Assembly: GCA_017743475.1 (NCBI GenBank)
Contig: JAGHYV010000024.1
Coordinates: forward strand, 1 to 55,835
Origin: Roseiflexus sp.
GTDB taxonomy: Bacteria > Chloroflexota > Chloroflexia > Chloroflexales > Roseiflexaceae
Reading direction: 5' to 3'
Length of the DNA: 55,835 nucleotides
The notes beneath the pieces were generated by a model that worked only from the letters and a program-made list of their open reading frames with translations, was not told the origin of the DNA and did no database searches. The translations under genes were made by a program, and so were the position numbers. Below are positions 19,081 through 26,829 of the stretch, one piece after another (the stretch's first letter is position 1; every line of letters starts with the position of its first letter).

Positions 19081-19920
19081 ATGAGCGCGATCCATATCGA
19101 CAACCGATTGGTGCACTATGAGGTCGTTGGTCGGCGTGGCGCACCGATGATCTTTCTGCACAGCTGGCTTGGCTCGTGGCGCTATTGGCTGCCGACGATG
19201 GAGCATGTGTCGGAACGCTACCGCACGTTCGCCATCGATTTCTGGGGGTTTGGTGAGTCTGACCGACGTGATGGAGCATTTACAATCGCTGAGTATGTCG
19301 GCATGGTGGTAGACTTCATGAACCACCTTGGTATCGCAAAAGCGACTCTGGTGGGGCATGGACTGGGCGGCATGGTGGCGCTGCGTGCTGCAAGTCAGCA
19401 TCCGGATCGGTTCACGCGCTTGATGATCGTCAGTACGCCGATCCAGGGTGCACAGATCCAGAACCACGTCAAACCGGGCGCCCTGTCACGCCTCCTCGGA
19501 CGTACTGCCCCGAGTAATATCTGGACACGGTTGATGCGACAACTCAATGTCGATTATCCGCAGATCCTGAACGAGATTATCGAGGACACTGATAGCCTCT
19601 CCGAAACAGTCGTTCAGCGTGTGATCGCGTCGATTGCGGAGACCGATCTGCGCGAAGATCTCGAACGGCTGGAGATGCCGCTACTGGCAGTGTTTGGCGA
19701 GAAGGACGTGATCGTGTCGCCTGATCAGGCGCGCTTCCTGTGCGAAGACCACGCTTCCATGCAACAGGTTATCAGGTTACCGCGATCCAACCATTTTCCC
19801 TTCCTCGATCAACCGAATGTGTTCAACCGTCTGTTGATGGATTTTCAGGCAAGCAATGGAACGCAGGTAGAGATCAAGACGGAGTGGCGACGGCGGGTGA
19901 GTCAGCTGGAGTATATTTGA
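19081..19920 (+). CDS. Alpha/beta-hydrolase fold protein with Gly in place of the catalytic nucleophile
   Basis: A 279-residue alpha/beta-hydrolase. The oxyanion-side HSWLGSWRYW, the strand DFWGFGESD, the late acidic VFGEKDVIVS and the catalytic-His-like RSNHFPF are all in the expected places. The nucleophile elbow, normally G-x-S-x-G, reads GHGLGG, with Gly94 where Ser, Cys or Asp should be. Hydrolysis by the usual mechanism is therefore not expected; it could be a ligand-binding or lyase-like member, as known for some hydrolase-fold proteins. The ATG at 19081 lies 8 bases after the kinase stop; a TTG at 19075 is possible. Its own stop overlaps the next gene's start, so it shares the signalling operon. 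Confidence 0.85.
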   Translation: MSAIHIDNRLVHYEVVGRRGAPMIFLHSWLGSWRYWLPTMEHVSERYRTFAIDFWGFGESDRRDGAFTIAEYVGMVVDFMNHLGIAKATLVGHGLGGMVALRAASQHPDRFTRLMIVSTPIQGAQIQNHVKPGALSRLLGRTAPSNIWTRLMRQLNVDYPQILNEIIEDTDSLSETVVQRVIASIAETDLREDLERLEMPLLAVFGEKDVIVSPDQARFLCEDHASMQQVIRLPRSNHFPFLDQPNVFNRLLMDFQASNGTQVEIKTEWRRRVSQLEYI

Positions 19921-20957
19921 TGATGACACCTACGATGGAAGCGCTGGTCTGGCTTGGACCGCGCAAGATGGAGCTGCGTCGCGAGCCTGTGCCAACGCCC
20001 GAACCGGGTGAGGTGATTGTGGCAGTGGCAGTAGTTGGCATATGCGGATCGGAATTGAGCGGGTACCTTGGACAGAACAGTTTGCGGAAACCACCGCTGA
20101 TCATGGGGCACGAAGCGGCGGGTTGGATTGCCTTCGACAGCAATGCCACGCTGAGTGACGGGTCGCCAGCGCGCGCTGGCGTGCGCGTAACCTTCAATCC
20201 GTTGCTAACGTGCGGCGTGTGTGATCGTTGCCGGGCAGGAAAGAGCAATCTGTGCCGCAACCGACAACTGATCAGCGCTCATCGTCCTGGCGCATTCGCT
20301 ACCTACGTGGCAGTGCCAGCACGCCTCTGCGTCCCTCTGCCCGATCACGTGTCGCTGACGCTGGGATCGCTCACCGAGCCGCTAGCGTGCAGTGTCCGCG
20401 CTGTAGCGCACACCGGAGCACCGAAGCGCCTGGCTATTCTCGGCGCCGGTCCGATCGGGCTACTCTGCCTGGTTGCCGCGCGCGCCGCAGGGATCGAATA
20501 CATCCTGGTGACCGACGTCTCTGATCGGCGACTGGCAGTGGCGCGCGCCTGGGGCGCCACTGCGACCGTCAATGCACGTCACAACGTCCTCAACGCAGTG
20601 CAGGCGTTTGCTCCCGGTGGCGCCGATGCCGTCATCGACGCAGTGGGTCTCACTGTTACCCGCGATCAGGCAGTGCGCGCCGTTACCCCTGGCGGACGCG
20701 TTGTTTTCATTGGTCTCCACGAAGAAGAATCGATGCTTCCTGCCAACTATATCGTTCGCCAGGAAATCTCTGTGACTGGCAGTTTCACCTACAGCGACAA
20801 TGATTTCGCGCGCGCGCTTGCGCTGCTAGCAGAAGGGCACGTCTCGCTCGACGGCGACTGGCTCGAAGAGCGACCGCTGGCGACAGGACCGGCAGCATTC
20901 GAAGAATTGCTGGCGGGCGCAACGCACGCGGCGAAGATCGTGCTGCGCGTCGCGTAA
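19920..20957 (+). CDS. Zinc-dependent alcohol dehydrogenase, MDR family
   Basis: A 345-residue medium-chain dehydrogenase. The catalytic zinc ligands are in GICGSE and GHEAAG, the structural zinc site is the four-cysteine loop CGVCDRCRAGKSNLC, and the Rossmann loop is LGAGPIGLL. Such enzymes oxidise secondary alcohols, polyols or threonine using NAD(P). The start ATG shares its first base with the hydrolase TGA stop, and GGAG lies 8 bases upstream, so translation is coupled to the hydrolase. It is the last gene of the plus-strand run. The substrate cannot be assigned; sorbitol- or threonine-dehydrogenase-like function is possible. Confidence 0.9.
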   Translation: MMTPTMEALVWLGPRKMELRREPVPTPEPGEVIVAVAVVGICGSELSGYLGQNSLRKPPLIMGHEAAGWIAFDSNATLSDGSPARAGVRVTFNPLLTCGVCDRCRAGKSNLCRNRQLISAHRPGAFATYVAVPARLCVPLPDHVSLTLGSLTEPLACSVRAVAHTGAPKRLAILGAGPIGLLCLVAARAAGIEYILVTDVSDRRLAVARAWGATATVNARHNVLNAVQAFAPGGADAVIDAVGLTVTRDQAVRAVTPGGRVVFIGLHEEESMLPANYIVRQEISVTGSFTYSDNDFARALALLAEGHVSLDGDWLEERPLATGPAAFEELLAGATHAAKIVLRVA

Positions 20958-21109
20958 CACCTCAGCTGCGGAGACTACACCCTTTGTCTCGCGCTGGAAT
21001 ACACTGATGGAAGATAATGGGCTTCTTCTCGTTTTGTTAGAATTGTGTTTGATATTTGTTAGAAGTGTAAAAAAAGGCATAAAACCGGATGATCGAACGT
21101 CACATTGCC

Positions 21110-21138
21110 TTGCACCTTCATGAGGTTTGTGATATACT
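21110..21138 (+). promoter_or_regulatory. Sigma70-type promoter of the small membrane protein
   Basis: TTGCAC at 21110-21115, a 17-base spacer and TATACT at 21133-21138. It stands in a gene-free, AT-richer stretch and points at the 32-residue ORF at 21221. Confidence 0.65.
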
Positions 21139-21220
21139 GGAAAGTGCAAGTAATGAGTTCCTTTGTGGAGAAATAGATCGGATTTCCTGTAAAATACCAT
21201 TATTATCCAGGGGGTTATCT

Positions 21221-21319
21221 ATGGGAGTGTTTCTGGCGGCTTTCTTCACCGTTGTGCTCATTATTGCTACCCTCTTCTTCCTATCCATGATCATGTCAGG
21301 GAAACCGGAATCCCGGTAG
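21221..21319 (+). CDS. Small single-helix membrane protein (32 residues)
   Basis: The predicted peptide MGVFLAAFFTVVLIIATLFF continues as LSMIMSGKPESR, a single hydrophobic helix with a short basic tail. An AGGGGG element lies 7 bases before the ATG and a promoter lies 83 bases upstream, so this looks like an expressed gene of its own. I recognise no family. Single-helix accessory subunits of respiratory or photosynthetic complexes have this appearance, but nothing nearby names a partner. Too short for composition to prove coding. Confidence 0.5.
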   Translation: MGVFLAAFFTVVLIIATLFFLSMIMSGKPESR

Positions 21320-21772
21320 GGGAGTAACGGCGCACTACTGCACGTGATCGCTGTCAATGAGGTGGGTAGAGGTTTTTACCTCTCCCTGTATTCTTTTTCT
21401 AAGGTGAGCGCTTCAGCGTTGAACCGCATGCGTACTGGATGCACAGGTGTTCTGCCACATGTTCGTCTGCTGCACACATTCCCGACGTTTCGACATGCCG
21501 GGTATGTGGGCGTCCTGCCAGCATGGATGCGGTGTAACCTGTCACGGGAGCGAAATCATACCTCCGGCTGCCCCGTAGAGGCATTCCTGCCTTCGCCACA
21601 AAAAAATAGCGCAAATGTGAGGAAATATCGAGAATTACCGTATTTCTCAGAGACATCGTTCACGTCTGTCGTATCGCACGAGGCGCCTGCTTCTGGCATA
21701 TTGTTCAGTCTCTGGGAAAACTACGGTATGCCGAAATACACTTCGGCGCACTTCTCTCGTAGACCGAAATGA
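21320..21772. other. Intergenic stretch with no supported gene
   Basis: About 450 bases after the small membrane protein. Open frames exist but show no family motif, no good ribosome site and a composition rich in Cys, Ser and Arg typical of chance frames. It leads into the repeat cluster at 21773. Confidence 0.5.
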
Positions 21773-22150
21773 TGGAGACTGAGAATTCAATCTAGTATGC
21801 GCCTCTCGCTGTCGGGCTAAGGCCCTCGGCTATGCAGGGCGAAGCCTACCTGAGCGGGCTATACTGGAGCAGTTATTCAAAGGCTTTGTAAGAACTGCTA
21901 TAATCCGGTATGCTGCGAACTTTCCGTAGGGCTAGCGAAGAATGAAAAAATAAACTGGTATTCTCCTTTGCCGTAGGGCTAATGGAGATTGAGAATTCGC
22001 CCATTGGGCAGAGTATAAACCGGTATTTATCTCTTGCCGCAGAGCTAAAGCCCTCGGTGAGGCGTGGCGAAGCTCGCCCGCGCAGACTGGTACATGCCAT
22101 TGGGGTGCACCCCTTGACCAAGCAAGGCGAAGCCGCCTGTGCAGCCTGAA
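21773..22150. repeat. Cluster of about five degenerate dispersed repeat units
   Basis: Units begin near 21789 (TCTAGTATGCGCC), 21901 (TAATCCGGTATGC), 21951 (TAAACTGGTATTC) and 22016 (TAAACCGGTATTT), each followed after some 10 bases by a (T)TGCCGTAGGGCTAA-like box. Two units carry a tail with CCCTCGG and GGCGAAGC boxes ending in a GCCCGCGC-type palindrome half; a last tail-only copy is near 22124. ATGGAGATTGAGAATT at 21982 matches the copy at 7374. No gene is visible in this stretch. Confidence 0.7.
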
Positions 22151-22236
22151 GAGTAAATGCTCAACAATCGATATACTGCGCATCATGTTCGACCAAAGGG
22201 AGCTGTGGCGTACCGATTGACGGAATCATCCCCATA

Positions 22237-22886
22237 ATGCTGTTGCTAGAAAGAAACCATCTCAGCAGAGAGGCGTTTGCCATGGGATGGCGCGACGAAC
22301 AGGCGTTCTTCGACCAACTGGCTGATACCTGGGATGCCAGGACAGATCAGGAAACGCTGGCTCGTTTGGCCGAGATTATCACCAGGCTCAGGATTCGCCC
22401 CGGCTCTCGGGTGCTCGATGTCGGTTGCGGCACAGGAGTATTGTTCACACTGATTCGATCGAATATTGGCGCTAGCGGGCAATTGATCAGGCTGGACGTT
22501 TCCAGGCAAATGCTGAGCCACGCCGTAAGCAGAAGCGGAGCGGATCTGTGCATTCAGGCAGATGCCAGGTTGCCGCCGATCCACGATCATGTGTTCGACT
22601 GGATCATCTGTAATGCGGTTCTGCCGCATTTCAAGTTGGCGTGTTATGCACTCTGCGACGCTGTCTGGCGCCGGATGGAACCCTGGTCATCTGTCATGCC
22701 AGCAGTCGTGAGGCGATCAATACGATACATCAGCAGACGGGCGGCGCAGTGGCTCATGATCGCCTGCCAGATCTGACCAAGCTCGCCGGGATGCCGCGTC
22801 AAGCCGGTTTGCATCCAGTGCAGAGCATGGTGATTGCTCGACCGTCTCAGAGCACGCCAGACTTCCTGCAAGCGACCTCTGTGTAA
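22237..22886 (+). pseudogene. Class I SAM-dependent methyltransferase, frameshifted
   Basis: The first frame, best read from ATG 22282 behind AGAGAGG, encodes EQAFFDQLADTWDAR, then the SAM-binding motif VLDVGCGTGVLF, LDVSRQML and FDWIICNAVLPHF. Downstream of about 22636 the family sequence continues in another frame (from 22641): TLRRCLAPDGTLVICHASSR, followed by HDRLPDLTKL and the AGL segment, ending at TAA 22884-22886. A single small insertion or deletion near 22636-22645 explains this. It is either a recent pseudogene or a sequencing error; the rest of the reading is intact. The substrate is unknown. The ATG at 22237 is an alternative start. Confidence 0.75.
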
Positions 22887-23218
22887 CTCACCCCATGTTA
22901 GAAACCGGTTACGAATCTTTAACTCCCTGACATTTCCTCTTCCCTCCATGCGACGAGACGATATGCCATAATGACGATGAGAATAGTCTGCACAGGACAC
23001 CCACGTCATGTAAAGCATTTGCCTATGTTCTGTGTATTGTATGTGCCATTTTAGCGCGGTGCACCCTACGTGATATGCTGCACTGGCGTCGACTCATCTG
23101 CTATCATTCGGACAGCACAGCGCTTCCGCTGAGCGGCAGCAATCCTCAATAAGCAGCGACGATCCGGTTTCGTGTGACTATCTCTTGTTTCTGGCCTTGA
23201 GGCCCTGGGGAGCTCCGT
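22887..23218. other. Intergenic stretch upstream of the Hdr-like gene, nothing assigned
   Basis: About 330 bases without a supported gene. It must hold the promoter for 23219 but I see no convincing -35/-10 pair; GGGGAG just before the ATG is the likely ribosome site. Confidence 0.45.
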
Positions 23219-25411
23219 ATGACCGAAGCCTTCCGTGAGATTTACTGGAATGTCGGCGAGACGGTCGGCTCGCTGACGGTGTATGGTTCTGCACTCATCG
23301 TGCTGGCAGTGATGACGTGGGGGGTGCTGCGCGACATTAATCGCTGGCGCAAAGGTCGCCCCGATATGCGGATCGACAATCTCCGTAAACGCGCAGTCGA
23401 GTTCGTGGTACAGGTGTTCGGGCAGAAAAAGACGCTCAAAGACCGGCGACCGGGCATCATGCACGCCATCGTCTTCTTCGGTTTCATCGCGCTCTTCATC
23501 GGCACCGATATCATCGCTGTCGAGGAAGATTTTACCGTGCCGCTCATGGGAGAGAACGCCGGGAAAATTCTGGTCGGTGAGTTCTACAAGAACTACGAAC
23601 TGATCATGGATTTCATGGGGTTGCTCTTTATCGCCGGTCTGATCTGGATGGCGTACCGTCGCTACACCAAATATCCCGACCGGCTGCACAACCGGCGCAC
23701 CGATCTATGGGCGCTGGCAGTGCTGGGGTATATCGGCTTCAGCGGGTACTTCATCGAGGGATTGCGACTGGCGAACCAGACGATCGGCGGCGTGCCGGTG
23801 TTCACCCAGGATTGGGCACCGCGTGCGTTTGTGGGCTATGGACTGGCAATCGTGTTTCGCAATATCGGCCTTGGCGATGGAAGCCCGGTTGGGTTGGGGT
23901 TGCACCTGTTCTTCTGGTTCAGTCATACACTGGCATCGTTCGCATTCATTGCGTCGATACCGTTCTCGAAACTTCAACACATTATCTATACGCCGCTTAA
24001 TATATTCTTCCGCGATCTGGAGCCAAAAGGGGCGCTGACTCCCATTCCCAATCTGGAAGCCGAAATTGAGAAGGACGAACCACGGCTTGGCGTAGCGACG
24101 CTGGCGGATTTCACCTGGAAACAGCGGCTCGACTTCGATGCCTGTATGCAGTGTGGGCGGTGTCAGTCGAAGTGTCCGGCATATGCTTCGGGATCACAAC
24201 TGTCGCCCAAGTTTCTGATCACTAAAATGGCGAACCTGCAACGCGGCGAGCCAGTGCTGTTGCATGACGGCAGTCTGGGGCGAGCGCATGCGGTTCTGAG
24301 CACTGACCAGTATAACGAAGCCCCCAAACCGGTCGCCGAACGTACACCAGTCTACGCGACGATCGAGGGTGACCGCGAGACGCTGCCGCTGATTGAACAC
24401 GGAATCTATACCGAGAACGAGATCTGGTCGTGTACGACATGCCGCGCCTGTATGGAAGAGTGCCCGGCAATGATCGAACATGTAGACCTGATCGTCGATG
24501 TGCGACGCAACCTGACCATGATCCGGAGTGAGGTGCCCGCGAATGTCAAGCGTGTGCTGGAAGGCATCGAGCGCGCTGGCAATCCGTGGCGCCTGCCAGC
24601 ACGTGAGCGCACTGCCTGGACGGATGGTCTGGACGTGCCAACGATGGCGGAGAAGGAGAGCGCTGAGGTGCTGTACTGGGTTGGGTGCGCTCCCGCCTAC
24701 GATGAACGCTCAAAACGTGTCGCCCGCGCGATGGTGCAACTGTTGACCCGCGCTGGCGTCGATTTTGCAATCCTCGGTGAGGAGGAGAGTTGCACTGGCG
24801 ATCCAGCGCGTCGCATGGGAGAGGAACTCCTGTTCCAGGCACAAGCGCAGACGAATATCGAAACCATGCATCAGTACAGGTTCAAGAAGATCGTAACGAC
24901 CTGCGCACACTGCTTCAATACAATCAAGAATGAATATCCGCAATTTGGCGGGCGCGCTGGCATCGATTATCAGGTCGTCCACCATACCGACTTTCTGGCG
25001 CAACTGGTGCGCGAAGGGAAACTTACACCGAAACGACCGATCAATCAGAAGGTCGTCTACCACGATCCATGCTACATTGGGCGCTACAATGATATTTACG
25101 ACTCGCCACGCGCAGTGTTGCGAGCTATACCCGGCGTGCAACTCGTCGAAGCGCCAGATTGGAACCGTGAACGGGCGATGTGTTGCGGAGGCGGCGGTGG
25201 CAACGTCTGGATGGAAGGATGGGGAAAGCGTAGCGTCAACGCAATCCGCCTGGAGCAGTTAATGCAGGAGAAGCCGCAAACGCTGGCGCTCGCATGTCCG
25301 TTCTGCATGATCATGTTCGAGGATGCGGCAAAGAATGCTGGCGTTGATGAGCAACTGGCACGGAAGGATATGGCAGAATTGCTGATCGAGTCGCTGGATG
25401 AGGAGAACTGA
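23219..25411 (+). CDS. Membrane-bound heterodisulfide reductase/GlpC-like Fe-S oxidoreductase
   Basis: A 730-residue fusion. Residues 1-260 hold five transmembrane helices in a NarI-like arrangement (for example GIMHAIVFFGFIALFIGTDI and HLFFWFSHTLASFAFIASI) with histidines that could bind heme b. Two [4Fe-4S] motifs follow: CMQCGRCQSKCP and CTTCRACMEECP. The C-terminal half has two CCG-type domains: an altered first one (ESCTGDPARRMGEE with CAHC) and a canonical second one (HDPCYIGRYND and MCCGGGGGNVWME). This is the layout of HdrDE/DsrMK-related proteins that pass electrons between a soluble partner and the quinone pool. The LutA-like and LutB-like genes that follow suggest it takes electrons from 2-hydroxyacid or related oxidation. 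The substrate is not shown. Confidence 0.88.
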   Translation: MTEAFREIYWNVGETVGSLTVYGSALIVLAVMTWGVLRDINRWRKGRPDMRIDNLRKRAVEFVVQVFGQKKTLKDRRPGIMHAIVFFGFIALFIGTDIIAVEEDFTVPLMGENAGKILVGEFYKNYELIMDFMGLLFIAGLIWMAYRRYTKYPDRLHNRRTDLWALAVLGYIGFSGYFIEGLRLANQTIGGVPVFTQDWAPRAFVGYGLAIVFRNIGLGDGSPVGLGLHLFFWFSHTLASFAFIASIPFSKLQHIIYTPLNIFFRDLEPKGALTPIPNLEAEIEKDEPRLGVATLADFTWKQRLDFDACMQCGRCQSKCPAYASGSQLSPKFLITKMANLQRGEPVLLHDGSLGRAHAVLSTDQYNEAPKPVAERTPVYATIEGDRETLPLIEHGIYTENEIWSCTTCRACMEECPAMIEHVDLIVDVRRNLTMIRSEVPANVKRVLEGIERAGNPWRLPARERTAWTDGLDVPTMAEKESAEVLYWVGCAPAYDERSKRVARAMVQLLTRAGVDFAILGEEESCTGDPARRMGEELLFQAQAQTNIETMHQYRFKKIVTTCAHCFNTIKNEYPQFGGRAGIDYQVVHHTDFLAQLVREGKLTPKRPINQKVVYHDPCYIGRYNDIYDSPRAVLRAIPGVQLVEAPDWNRERAMCCGGGGGNVWMEGWGKRSVNAIRLEQLMQEKPQTLALACPFCMIMFEDAAKNAGVDEQLARKDMAELLIESLDEEN

Positions 25412-25441
25412 GAATCAAGAACTGAGAACTCGAGAACTGGG
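25404..25441. repeat. Heptamer-like array (GAACTGA units) at a stop codon
   Basis: Four to five units of the form GAACTGA / GAATCAA / GAACTCG. The first unit contains the TGA stop of the Hdr-like gene, the same placement as the array at 5985-6050. Confidence 0.65.
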
Positions 25442-25493
25442 AGCGGAGAGTACGGTCGTTCACACGAGGGGCGTTCATACCGGGGCGTGATCT

Positions 25494-25722
25494 CGATGCG
25501 TTTTTCGCTGCGGGTGCAGGCGCGCTCCTGCCATCTGATGCGCCACCGACGCTGCCAATGATGCGGCGTTCGTCCTTTGCGCTGCGGATGCGGGCGCGCT
25601 CCTGCTGTCTGATGCGCCACTGCCACTGCCAATAGCGCAGCGTTCGCCCTTTCTGCTGCGGGTGCCAGCATGCTCCTGCCATTTGATGCGCCACTGCCGC
25701 TGCCAATGATGCAGCGTTCCTC
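25494..25722. repeat. Tandem repeat, 74-base period, about three copies
   Basis: The string GCTGCGG(G/A)TG recurs at 25507, 25581 and 25655, an exact 74-base spacing. Each copy continues GC...GCTCCTGCCATCTGATGC and ends GCCACTGCCGCTGCCAATGA-like, with 80-90 percent similarity by eye. It is intergenic, and 74 is not a multiple of three, so it does not encode a repeated peptide. No spacers are present, so it is not a CRISPR array. The rest of 25442-26000 has no gene. Confidence 0.85.
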
Positions 25723-25794
25723 CTAGAAGCCTACGCCACATGCTGGATTAGGACGGACTTCCGTAGTACGTTGCCGTTCCCAACAAATCAAAAA

Positions 25795-25816
25795 ACGGTC
25801 GCTTATGAGCGACCGT
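25795..25816 (-). terminator. Perfect 9-base-pair hairpin, terminator-like on the minus strand
   Basis: ACGGTCGCT, loop TATG, AGCGACCGT. On the minus strand the stem is followed by TTTTTTGATT, as in a Rho-independent terminator. On the plus strand it is preceded by the A-run and has no T-run, so it would end plus-strand transcripts poorly. No minus-strand gene is visible upstream; it may insulate the 26053 promoter. Confidence 0.5.
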
Positions 25817-25957
25817 GAAAGAGGGGATATGGCGGCGGCATTCGCTGTCGGTCTGGTCAATGATTCAATTCTTGCTGATAGTTGATAACCGCCGCGACAT
25901 CTATATTCACTATGATTGACGCGCCAGGCGGTACAAAGGATGCTATCAGAAGATGAG

Positions 25958-25972
25958 AGTTCTATGAGAACT
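25958..25972. promoter_or_regulatory. Inverted repeat AGTTCT-ATG-AGAACT, operator candidate
   Basis: A perfect 6-base inverted repeat centred about 40 bases upstream of the -10 element of the lutA-like gene, where an activator or repressor could act. No regulator gene is adjacent. Confidence 0.3.
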
Positions 25973-26000
25973 GGCGTTGCGCACTATACTAGGCGACATT

Positions 26001-26009
26001 TGTTATAAT
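26001..26009 (+). promoter_or_regulatory. Extended -10 promoter of the lutAB-like operon
   Basis: TGTTATAAT gives a perfect TATAAT with the TG extension; a good -35 at 17 bases is absent. Transcription would start near 26016, which excludes the ATG at 26008 and supports translation from 26053. Confidence 0.6.
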
Positions 26010-26052
26010 GCGATTTGAACGAGTTTTGTATCAGCAAGAGAAGAGGTCATTG

Positions 26053-26796
26053 ATGACCGCGCAGCCGCGCCGACGTGCCGCACTGTTCGTTACCTGCATC
26101 GTTGATCAGATCTATCCTGACATTGGGTTCGCTGCTGCCGAATTGCTCGAACGTCAGGGTGTTGAGGTGCACGTTCCTCGTGGATTGACATGTTGCGGGC
26201 AGATGGCGTTCAATGCCGGGTTTCGCGACGATGCCTATGCTGTTGCAGGGCGAACCATCGAGATCCTGCGCAACCAGGGAGATGTGGTGCTCCCTTCCGG
26301 ATCATGCGGATCGATGATTCGCCATCTGTATCACGAACTGTTTCATGGCACTCGCCATGCAACAGTAGCAAAAGAACTGGCGAGCCGCACCTACGAGTTG
26401 AGCGAGTATCTGGTCGATGTGCTTGGCGTCACCGATGTCGGCGCGCGATACAATGGCGTTATTGCGTTTCATGATGCATGCCACGGGATGCGCTACATGG
26501 GGCTGGGGCGACAGGCACGCACGTTGCTTAATCATGTTGCTGGCGCGCGGATCGTTGCCCTGCCAGGAAGTGACGAATGCTGCGGCTTTGGCGGTCTGTT
26601 TGCGATCAAGCAACACCAGATCTCCGAAGCAATGCTGCACCGTAAATTGATGCACATTATGGAATGTGGATGCGATCTGGTTGTCACCAGCGATGCAAGT
26701 TGCATGACGCAGATTGCTGGCGGTCTCAGTCGGTCGAAATCGCGGGTGCGGGCGTGCCACCTTGCCGAAGTGCTGGCAAATCGGGTAAAGATTTAG
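26053..26796 (+). CDS. lutA: LutA-like CCG-domain Fe-S oxidoreductase
   Basis: A 247-residue protein with two CCG domains: VPRGLTCCGQMAFNAGF in the first and HDACHGMRYM plus SDECCGFGGLF in the second. In Bacillus, LutA with LutB and LutC oxidises L-lactate; the CCG cysteines are thought to bind an Fe-S cluster. The size fits LutA. The start at 26053 follows AAGAGG and a promoter whose -10 would overlap the earlier ATG. A lutB-like gene begins 33 bases downstream. No lutC or lactate permease is seen in the window, and the Hdr-like membrane protein upstream may replace part of the system. Confidence 0.85.
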   Translation: MTAQPRRRAALFVTCIVDQIYPDIGFAAAELLERQGVEVHVPRGLTCCGQMAFNAGFRDDAYAVAGRTIEILRNQGDVVLPSGSCGSMIRHLYHELFHGTRHATVAKELASRTYELSEYLVDVLGVTDVGARYNGVIAFHDACHGMRYMGLGRQARTLLNHVAGARIVALPGSDECCGFGGLFAIKQHQISEAMLHRKLMHIMECGCDLVVTSDASCMTQIAGGLSRSKSRVRACHLAEVLANRVKI

Positions 26797-26829
26797 TGGT
26801 TCGAACAGCAACTAGAAAGACGTGCAGGT

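Noticed and set aside
21344-21772. A 142-codon open frame
   Set aside because: No family motif or ribosome site, chance-like composition; treated as intergenic.
25494-25722. CRISPR-like array
   Set aside because: The copies are contiguous 74-base units with no unique spacers.
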